Of a DNA stretch of 20,443 bases, positions 15,253 to 20,443 are shown piece after piece. Origin of the DNA: a virus; the IMG/VR virus record IMGVR_UViG_3300013286_000080, positions 1 to 20,443 of that record; one strand, written 5' to 3'. A program made the position numbers and the translations under genes. Position 1 is the stretch's first letter; each line of letters starts with the position of its first letter. The notes beneath the pieces are model-generated. The model saw only the letters and a list, made by a program, of their open reading frames with translations, did not search any database and had not been told where the DNA came from.

Positions 15253-15637
15253 TGCAGATTGGTATGCAAAAAAGATGGGGTCACCAAAACCTCAACCTTC
15301 GGCACCTCCTTCATCGCCACCTGCACGTATACAGTATGCGCCGCAACAGCGCCAGTCTCCGAATGTTCCAGTAACATATGACCCCTCTGAGGATCAACTT
15401 GTTACGCGTGCGCAGAGCGCAAGAGAATCTGATATGTGTCCAGGTTGCATGTCTGGAAATTATTTTGCTCCATTAGGTACACAACGTAAACGTTGCTATG
15501 ATTGCGGCTACCCCATAGTCCAGCAGGGTTCAGGATTGTCTAGTTCTGGTACTGGTAATGGAAATGTAAAGGCAGCAAAACAAGTAGGGCAAGAAGGTGG
15601 ATTTAACCCAACAACAATCGTAGATCGGATCAACTAA
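15245..15637 (+). CDS. Proline-rich zinc-ribbon protein
   Basis: A 130-residue protein with a strong GGAGGT ribosome site (15231-15236) before ATG 15245. A Pro/Gln/Ser-rich segment (residues 13-45) is followed by a zinc ribbon, Cys65-x2-Cys68 and Cys84-x2-Cys87 (CPGC, CYDCGYP). The C-terminus is Gly/Ser-rich and ends in FNPTTIVDRIN. Similar Pro-rich plus ribbon proteins occur in actinobacteriophages, role unknown. It overlaps both neighbours. Confidence 0.6.
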   Translation: MSNADWYAKKMGSPKPQPSAPPSSPPARIQYAPQQRQSPNVPVTYDPSEDQLVTRAQSARESDMCPGCMSGNYFAPLGTQRKRCYDCGYPIVQQGSGLSSSGTGNGNVKAAKQVGQEGGFNPTTIVDRIN

Positions 15638-16698
15638 TGTCAAAGATTAATTCAGATGCTCTTAAAGTTATGGCAGTTATTAATAAAAAACTCGGTGCAG
15701 GTACAGTCGTGTTTGCAGACTCGGTAAACATTCCCACCAGAATTACTACAGGATCTTTAACATTAGATACAGTTCTAGGTGGCGGTTGGCCAATGAACCA
15801 CTGGATAGAGTTAGTAGGCGAGGCTTCTCACGGCAAAACAGCTTTAGCTCTTAAAACTATTGCTGCAAATCAAGCCCGTAATGATGACTTTACAGCGGTG
15901 TGGATTGCTGCAGAGCAATTCGATTCCGGATATGCAGAGATGTGCGGTGTAGATACTACCCGCGTTATTATTGTAGAAACTAATAGTATGGAGGATGCTT
16001 TTGAAGCAGTCATTCAATTTATGGAAAGTAAAGCTGTTGACATGGTTGTGGTTGATTCCCTTCCTGCCTTGGTTCCTAATGCTGAAGATGAGAAAGCTAT
16101 GGATGAATTTACTGTGGGTCGTGGCGCACTTATTACCAATAAGTTCTTTAGAAAAGTATCGGGAGTAACAAAGCGATTGATGGATGGGTCCGAGCGACCT
16201 ATCCTTGGGGTTATGATTAATCAATATCGTATGAAGATCGGCGTGATGCATGGGGATCCTCGAACAACCCCAGGCGGCTTAGGTAAGGACTATGCCTACT
16301 CTATTCGCTGTGAGGTCAAGCGTGATGAGTGGATTGACGTGGGCACCGGGGAAAACAAGCGCCGTGTAGGGCAAACTATTCGTGTCCGAACCATCAAAAA
16401 CAAGACCTTTCCACCCCAGCAGACGGCTTATATGGATTTTTACTTCTCTGAGGGCGGAGAAATAGATCCTGGAGCATATGACAGTGGTAAAGAGATCATT
16501 GCTATGTCCCTTCTTAACGGGGTGGTTGAACGTAGAGGCGGATGGCTGTATTATAATGAGCGTAAATGGCAAGGTTCTATCAACCTTCTCAACTCAATTC
16601 GTGAAGAAGTTGACCTTAAAGAAGCACTGACCGATGCGGTGATGGATTCACTCAAGCATGGTTCAGCAACTCGTATTGAGGTTGTCGATGAAGAGTGA
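15637..16698 (+). CDS. RecA-like recombinase
   Basis: A 353-residue strand-exchange ATPase of the RecA/UvsX group. Walker A GEASHGKTA is at residues 61-69, and Walker B VVDSLPALVP corresponds to RecA VVDSVAALVP. INQYRMKIGVMHGDPRTTPG closely follows the RecA L2 region (INQIRMKIGVMFGNPETT). The C-terminal part (RRGGWLYYNERKWQGS) matches the RecA 'GAWYSY..' segment. The Walker A differs from the bacterial GPESSGKTT, as is usual in phage copies. Start ATG 15637 overlaps the previous stop (TAATG). It begins the recombination set that continues to 19280. Confidence 0.88.
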   Translation: MSKINSDALKVMAVINKKLGAGTVVFADSVNIPTRITTGSLTLDTVLGGGWPMNHWIELVGEASHGKTALALKTIAANQARNDDFTAVWIAAEQFDSGYAEMCGVDTTRVIIVETNSMEDAFEAVIQFMESKAVDMVVVDSLPALVPNAEDEKAMDEFTVGRGALITNKFFRKVSGVTKRLMDGSERPILGVMINQYRMKIGVMHGDPRTTPGGLGKDYAYSIRCEVKRDEWIDVGTGENKRRVGQTIRVRTIKNKTFPPQQTAYMDFYFSEGGEIDPGAYDSGKEIIAMSLLNGVVERRGGWLYYNERKWQGSINLLNSIREEVDLKEALTDAVMDSLKHGSATRIEVVDEE

Positions 16699-17005
16699 GG
16701 GACAGAAACAGTCTCTTAAGCACGAGAAGCGTTTAGAAAAAGCACTTGGTGGGCAGAGGAGCGCCGCGTCCGGAGCTTTTTGGTCACGCAAGGGAGATGT
16801 TAGAACTGACGATTTATTGATTGAACACAAGTGGACTGGAAAGAAAACTGTAACGATCAAGTCAGAAGTTTTAAAAAAAATTACAAAAGAAGCTATCTTA
16901 GATAGTCGTACGCCAGTATTAGGGATTCATCTCGACGGTGAGAACTATGTTATTTTGGGAGAGGAGGACTTTCTTGAACTACGTAATTCAATTCGAGGTG
17001 AATAG
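16688..17005 (+). CDS. Hjc-like PD-(D/E)xK nuclease, possible Holliday junction resolvase
   Basis: A 105-residue protein starting at ATG 16688, overlapping the recA-like gene. Asp42-x3-Glu46-x-Lys48 in TDDLLIEHKWT is a PD-(D/E)xK active site, preceded by a basic, Glu-containing N-terminal helix and GGQRSAASGAFW. The spacing resembles archaeal Hjc and small phage resolvases. The fold family is clear; junction specificity is inferred. The next start follows the TAG directly. Confidence 0.65.
   Translation: MKSEGQKQSLKHEKRLEKALGGQRSAASGAFWSRKGDVRTDDLLIEHKWTGKKTVTIKSEVLKKITKEAILDSRTPVLGIHLDGENYVILGEEDFLELRNSIRGE
16995..17000 (+). promoter_or_regulatory. Ribosome binding site supporting a TTG start
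   Basis: GAGGTG five bases before TTG 17006. No ATG or GTG start lies near it in frame, so it decides the WhiB-like start. Confidence 0.6.
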
Positions 17006-17326
17006 TTGTACGAAAAAGATACAGTATCTTGGTCTTGGCGATATGAGGCTAAGTGCAAAGGTGAAGACACAGAAATGTTCTTTCCTCCGCGAGACAAAGC
17101 TTTATACAAACCTATAGCAGATGCTGCAAAGGCTATTTGCCATGGTCGCGATGGAAGGCCGGCATGCCCGGTAAAAGATATATGTTTAAAAGAAGCAATA
17201 AAAAACGATGAGCTGCACGGAATTTTTGGTGGCATGAGCCACCGAGAAAGAAATGCGCTTAAAAGAAAGTATACTAAGCAAGGATTAACACTAGACCAAT
17301 GGCTGGCTAAAAACAAGGAGTTTTAA
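17006..17326 (+). CDS. WhiB-like protein (copy 2, expanded Cys loop)
   Basis: A 106-residue protein from TTG 17006. It keeps the WhiB layout: Cys17, Cys45, Cys54, Cys60, then GIFGG (72-76) and a basic region (SHRERNALKRKYTK). It departs in two ways: the usual CxxC pair is Cys45-x8-Cys54, and GIWGG is GIFGG. It may still bind an Fe-S cluster, or zinc. It lies between two nuclease genes, so it might regulate, or be a structural partner in, the recombination set. Confidence 0.65.
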   Translation: MYEKDTVSWSWRYEAKCKGEDTEMFFPPRDKALYKPIADAAKAICHGRDGRPACPVKDICLKEAIKNDELHGIFGGMSHRERNALKRKYTKQGLTLDQWLAKNKEF

Positions 17327-17327
17327 A

Positions 17328-18218
17328 TTGAGAGAAAAAGCAGTATCTAGTATCAAGTTAAAAAATTACTTAGAGACTAAAAAGAGAGATACTCGCTTGA
17401 TGGGCCAAATTGAGCGCCACATTCTATCAAAACCTTTTGAGGAACGCAGTCAGACTGTTCTACATCCGTCTGATATTATTAAACCCGAGTGGTGCGCTCT
17501 CGCAGCCTATCATGCTCTTAATGGTAATTACATAGAGACTCGAGAGCGGCCCACTCTTCGCCTTCAATCTATTTTTGACACTGGACACGGGGCTCATGCA
17601 AAGTGGCAGGGTTATCTACGTGAGATGGGTGTTTTATTTGGTAAATGGCATGATCACAAGATTAATGACTATACCTGGGCCACATCTAAAGATGTTCGGG
17701 GAATTGCTTCAAGAGACCTTGAGTACCAAGAAGTCCCCCTATACAGCGCAAAACATCGTATGTCGGGTCATGCTGACGGATGGGTTAAAGGTTTAGGCGA
17801 AGATTTTTTAATTGAGATTAAAACAATTGGTGCCGGAACTATCCGTATAGAGGCTCCAAGCTTATTTGGCGGTAGTAATGATTTAGAAACCGCTTGGAGA
17901 AACATACGCCAACCATTTAGAACACATCAACTTCAAGGGCAGGTATATCTACATCTTTGCCACATAATGGCTGAAGAAGGATCACTACCCTCAGCCCCTA
18001 ATGAGATTGTGTTTATGTATGAACTTAAATCTAATCAAGACTATAAAGAATTTTCTGTGGCTTATGATCCCGAGTTTTCAAAGCCTTACTTTGAAGCCGC
18101 TTTAGATGTGGTGTGGGCCGTAGAAAACGAACGCCCACCTGTGTGTACTATTGATGCTGTGCTAGGATGCTCTCGTTGCAAACCATTTAGGGGGGAAGAT
18201 GCTAATGACATCAAGTAA
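17328..18218 (+). CDS. Cas4/RecB-family Fe-S nuclease
   Basis: A 296-residue PD-(D/E)xK exonuclease. His90 (HGAH), Asp150 (HADGW), Glu163-x-Lys165 (LIEIKT) and Gln203-x3-Tyr207 (QGQVY) give the RecB motifs. Cys56 (PEWC) and Cys273, Cys281, Cys284 near the C-terminus give the split four-Cys site for a 4Fe-4S cluster, as in Cas4 and AddB-like nucleases. TTG 17328 has a strong AAGGAG (17315-17320) with 7-nt spacing. No cas genes or arrays are nearby, so end resection for recombination fits better than spacer capture. It overlaps the next gene. Confidence 0.82.
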   Translation: MREKAVSSIKLKNYLETKKRDTRLMGQIERHILSKPFEERSQTVLHPSDIIKPEWCALAAYHALNGNYIETRERPTLRLQSIFDTGHGAHAKWQGYLREMGVLFGKWHDHKINDYTWATSKDVRGIASRDLEYQEVPLYSAKHRMSGHADGWVKGLGEDFLIEIKTIGAGTIRIEAPSLFGGSNDLETAWRNIRQPFRTHQLQGQVYLHLCHIMAEEGSLPSAPNEIVFMYELKSNQDYKEFSVAYDPEFSKPYFEAALDVVWAVENERPPVCTIDAVLGCSRCKPFRGEDANDIK

Positions 18219-18699
18219 GGTTGGTTTAAGCCAAGAAGCAATCGCAACTCTTTCAGAGGGTGGTTTTAGTTTACCTAAAAAACCTAACTATGAGATTCCA
18301 AGCTTACCTAGAGATATAACTGAGCTAGACGATCCAGCACTCATGGATCTATTTGTTCAGCTTACTCAGTGGAATGACCACGCATCGGGTCTATTTGCGG
18401 TTTCTGTAATTGATGAACGTGAAGCGCAACGTGCTCTAGATAATGCCGAAGCTTCTGCAATCCTTAGTAACTGGACCGGAGCAAAGGGAACAACGGTAAC
18501 CTTAGTTAAAGCCACTATTGCTGCTTCTCCCGAAATACAAAAGCTTTCAAAAGAGTTAGATATTAAGTATGCTTTTCGTAAGCTTATAGAAGCTCGCATG
18601 GAAAACGTAGAGCGAGATGCGGCCCTTGTATCCCGAGAGCTTACTCGTAGAACTTCCGATGGAGGAATGCGTTCTCGTCAACGTAAGTTCACAACATGA
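18205..18699 (+). CDS. Hypothetical protein in the recombination cluster
   Basis: A 164-residue, mostly helical, charged protein (SVIDEREAQRALDNAEAS, ENVERDAALVSRELTRR). ATG 18205 has GGGGGG nine bases upstream; ATG 18199 is too close to it. No family recognised. It lies between the Cas4-like nuclease and RuvC-like resolvase, overlapping both, so it probably acts with them, but the role is unknown. Confidence 0.65.
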   Translation: MTSSKVGLSQEAIATLSEGGFSLPKKPNYEIPSLPRDITELDDPALMDLFVQLTQWNDHASGLFAVSVIDEREAQRALDNAEASAILSNWTGAKGTTVTLVKATIAASPEIQKLSKELDIKYAFRKLIEARMENVERDAALVSRELTRRTSDGGMRSRQRKFTT

Positions 18700-19280
18700 A
18701 ATCAAAAACTTTGGTATTTGATGGTGGAATAGAGGATAACGAAAAGGTTTACTTAGGTGTAGATCAGTCCCTTACCCATTTTGGAGTAACAGTCATTAGT
18801 GAGGATGGATTGCGATATAAAACGTGGGTTTATTCATCACCCCTACGCGGGGTTGACCGGTTACAGGATATTGCTTTATTTTTTGGAGAGCACGTTCTTG
18901 AGGTATATGTAATCCTTGATTCAGCTATGGAAGGTTATGCCTATTCTTCTACAATGGCTCATATGGCTGGAGAAGTTGGAGCTATGACTAAAATGGAGAT
19001 TGCTTGTTTTTGTTATTACGGCAAAGCAAAGTACCCATTAATCGTTTCTCCGTCAATGGTAAAAAAATATATAACCGGTAAAGGGACGGGAATTAACAAG
19101 AACCAGATCCTCTTAAATGTATTTAAAAAGTGGGGGATAGAGTTTACTGACGACAACGCCGCAGACTCCTATGGGTTAGCTAGGATAGCTTCAGGTAGGG
19201 CAGATAACGCTTATGAAAAAGAAATAGTATCTAAATTAAAGGATCCAAAGTTTCGAGAAGGCGTATATGTCGGCAAGTAG
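18696..19280 (+). CDS. RuvC-like Holliday junction resolvase
   Basis: A 194-residue RNase H-fold endonuclease. The acidic catalytic residues can be placed as Asp23 (GVDQSLTHFG), Glu79 (MEGYAY), and Asp152/153 and Asp157 (TDDNAADSYGLA), in RuvC order. It should cut four-way junctions in recombination or before packaging. ATGA overlap with the upstream gene; last gene of the block, followed by 87 bp without a gene. Confidence 0.85.
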   Translation: MKSKTLVFDGGIEDNEKVYLGVDQSLTHFGVTVISEDGLRYKTWVYSSPLRGVDRLQDIALFFGEHVLEVYVILDSAMEGYAYSSTMAHMAGEVGAMTKMEIACFCYYGKAKYPLIVSPSMVKKYITGKGTGINKNQILLNVFKKWGIEFTDDNAADSYGLARIASGRADNAYEKEIVSKLKDPKFREGVYVGK

Positions 19281-19367
19281 ATACACCTTTAGACCTTAAA
19301 TACGGGGAAAACCGGCAATACTTAGTTCCGAGGGCATCACTATAAATCGAACCCAAAGGACTACAAA
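19281..19367 (+). promoter_or_regulatory. Intergenic region with possible promoter for the SpoVS-like gene
   Basis: An 87-bp gap holding a TATAAA -10-like box (19341-19346) ahead of an AAAGGA ribosome site (19355-19360). No convincing -35 was found (the best-placed hexamer is poor), so the promoter is weakly supported. No terminator-like hairpin was seen. Confidence 0.25.
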
Positions 19368-19640
19368 TTGACAGAAGAAGAAAAATTCTTGCGCGTTGGC
19401 GCCGGATCAAACGCCCAATCCGTAGGCTCAGCTATTGCTCACGCCCTTTATGAATCACCACAGGTTAAGGTACGCGCTGTAGGCGCCTCTGCTGTAAACC
19501 AAGCTGTTAAAGCTATCGCTATTGCTAGCGGCTACGTTGCCCCTCGAGGGGTGCGGTTGGCCTGCATTCCTGGATTTACTACAGTTGACTCAAGAGATGG
19601 CCAAATCTCGGCGATTGTCTTTACAATCTTCGGTCTATAA
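19368..19640 (+). CDS. SpoVS-like (Alba-fold) protein
   Basis: A 90-residue protein from TTG 19368 (AAAGGA at 7-nt spacing). It follows SpoVS almost throughout: VGAGSNAQSVGSAIAHAL, VRAVGASAVNQAVKAIAIA, SGYVAPRGVRLACIPGFT, then a closing strand. SpoVS is a small Alba-type nucleic-acid-binding protein that affects sporulation and division in Bacillus; phage copies exist, and their function is not known. It could bind phage or host DNA or RNA. Confidence 0.85.
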   Translation: MTEEEKFLRVGAGSNAQSVGSAIAHALYESPQVKVRAVGASAVNQAVKAIAIASGYVAPRGVRLACIPGFTTVDSRDGQISAIVFTIFGL

Positions 19641-19688
19641 CGTATTCTTATACCGAGATCTCAACTCAACCTTAAGGAAGTAGAAAAT

Positions 19689-19988
19689 ATGGCACGTCAA
19701 ACAATGGGTAAAGAAGGAGCGAAGTTCTCTTCACCTTCAGCCTCACCCAAGGCAGGAACTCTTGTTCCTAAGAAAAGTTCAAAGTCAGTAGACCCATACG
19801 CTCAGCCAATGGGTAAAAAAGGTATGTCGGCTCCAGATAAAGACGGCGCTGCTCACACAATTAAAGCTACATACATGAAGCAAAACGAACCAGCAGCCGG
19901 AGCAACACAGGCAAATGGTCGTGTAATGAGCCCAGCAATTAAACGAAGTGTTGACAGCTTTGGTGAAGGAATGAGCACCTCTTACTAA
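19689..19988 (+). CDS. Low-complexity basic small protein
   Basis: A 99-residue protein with AAGGAAG upstream of ATG 19689. Rich in Ser, Ala, Lys, Gly and Pro, with no predicted fold; KFSSPSASPKAGTLVPKKS and MGKKGMSAP give it a disordered, basic character. It might be a nucleic-acid-binding or virion-associated protein, unproved. Confidence 0.55.
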   Translation: MARQTMGKEGAKFSSPSASPKAGTLVPKKSSKSVDPYAQPMGKKGMSAPDKDGAAHTIKATYMKQNEPAAGATQANGRVMSPAIKRSVDSFGEGMSTSY

Positions 19989-20005
19989 AGTAGTGTAGGA
20001 TTCTG

Positions 20006-20033
20006 TGTAGGGTCTCTTAATGGAGGCCCTACA
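20006..20033 (+). promoter_or_regulatory. Leader hairpin before the 20055 gene
   Basis: An 11-bp stem (TGTAGGGTCTC with GAGGCCCTACA, one T-G wobble) around a TTAATG loop. No T tract follows, so it is not a standard terminator. It ends 21 bases before the start, just upstream of AAGGAGGGG. It shares GTGTAGGG with the 10900 promoter region. Confidence 0.55.
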
Positions 20034-20054
20034 TATAGTCCAAGGAGGGGCAAA

Positions 20055-20288
20055 ATGTTAGATGATCTTTATGCAGAAGCTAAGGATAAAAGTAAATTTA
20101 GCAATCATTGTTTAGTTGGTCAATGGTCTATTTCTTTGCCTGACAATGATAAAGCGGCGTTTACCGCATCAATTAATGATGTAGACTTCTCAACTAGAAG
20201 TCTTTTTAAGTTGTATCAAAAAGCAGGGGCAACCTTTGGCCTAACATCTCTGCTCACACACCGAAATGGAGAATGTGGATGTCCCTAG
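20055..20288 (+). CDS. Small HTH-like phage protein
   Basis: A 77-residue protein with a strong AAGGAGGGG site before ATG 20055. Its ending (SLFKLYQKAGATFGLTSLLTHRNGECGC) resembles a small actinophage family in which a helix-turn-helix-like segment precedes an HR-x-GEC tail. DNA binding is possible but no decisive motif was seen. The next gene starts within its 3' end. Confidence 0.6.
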   Translation: MLDDLYAEAKDKSKFSNHCLVGQWSISLPDNDKAAFTASINDVDFSTRSLFKLYQKAGATFGLTSLLTHRNGECGCP

Positions 20289-20443
20289 CAGATGAGTACG
20301 ATTCTATAATTCAATCTGGCAATCAAGGATCAGATAAAGTAAATAAAAGTATCCCGGATGCCTGGCGCCCGCGTTCTGAAATTGGAACAGACGGCGGTTT
20401 TGTAGTTTCAACACCTCGTCCAGATGGCAATACGCCCGGTGCA
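20279..20443 (+). CDS. Hypothetical protein, 3' end beyond the window
   Basis: ATG 20279 (overlapping the previous gene, GGAGA upstream) opens a frame still open at the window end (55 residues seen). The visible N-terminus includes DAWRPRSEIGTDGGF. In related actinophages a protein with a similar start and neighbour carries a metallophosphoesterase domain; nothing here proves that. Confidence 0.5.
   Translation, partial: MSLADEYDSIIQSGNQGSDKVNKSIPDAWRPRSEIGTDGGFVVSTPRPDGNTPGA

Noticed and set aside
15844-16251. 135-codon open frame on the minus strand inside the recA-like gene
   Set aside because: Shadow of a strongly supported gene; no ribosome site or recognisable domain. The same applies to the other minus-strand frames in the window.
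17328-18218. CRISPR-Cas locus suggested by the Cas4-like nuclease
   Set aside because: No repeat-spacer array and no other cas gene can be seen anywhere in the window.
19281-19367. Possible minus-strand tRNA, because the reverse complement has GGGTTCGATT like a T-loop
   Set aside because: The flanking bases do not form a 5-bp T stem and no acceptor or anticodon arm can be drawn.

Overview
The window reads as part of a tailed-phage (or prophage) genome, probably from an actinobacterial host. Every supported gene lies on the + strand. Genes are tightly packed, with ATGA/TAATG stop-start overlaps and many GTG and TTG starts behind good Shine-Dalgarno sites. The host guess rests on two WhiB-family genes (17 kb and 6.8 kb), a SpoVS-like gene and several small Cys-rich proteins typical of actinobacteriophages. 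The DNA is AT-leaning, so a low-GC actinobacterium (for example a freshwater lineage) is more likely than Streptomyces or Mycobacterium; this is inference.

Layout. (1) 2-2785: 3' part of a large virion tail/adhesin gene made of repeated carbohydrate-binding-like jelly-roll modules, then a small membrane protein (2793-3068). (2) 3081-10836: replication block. It holds a winged-helix initiator-like protein, two tiny CxxC proteins, a DnaC-like helicase loader, a SWIM zinc-finger protein, a DnaB-like helicase, WhiB-like protein 1, small zinc proteins, a DnaG-like primase, a dNMP kinase, a SNF2-type helicase and a ribbon-helix-helix protein. It ends at a strong intrinsic terminator (10866-10893). 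(3) 10943-19280: second block. It holds three unknown or regulatory small proteins, a probable ssDNA-binding protein, family A DNA polymerase with proofreading domain, two small proteins, a RecA-like recombinase, an Hjc-like nuclease, WhiB-like protein 2, a Cas4/RecB-type nuclease, an unknown protein and a RuvC-like resolvase. (4) 19368-20443: a SpoVS-like protein, two small proteins, and the start of a gene cut by the window end.

Together, blocks 2 and 3 encode an almost complete replication and recombination machine: initiator, loader, helicase, primase, SSB, polymerase, nucleotide supply, strand exchange, end resection and junction resolution. 

The most striking non-coding-type signal is a 120-bp cluster of tandem inverted repeats (3371-3490) inside the initiator-like gene, in its inter-domain linker. 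The lambda O gene carries its origin in the same way, so this is the best candidate for the replication origin. Other signals are a terminator whose loop supplies a consensus -35 box for the next operon (10866-10912), a 10-bp leader hairpin ahead of the DNA polymerase whose loop equals the 16S rRNA 3' tail, and a leader hairpin at 20006-20033. No stretch longer than about 110 bases lacks a gene. No tRNA, rRNA, CRISPR array, insertion sequence or integrase was found.
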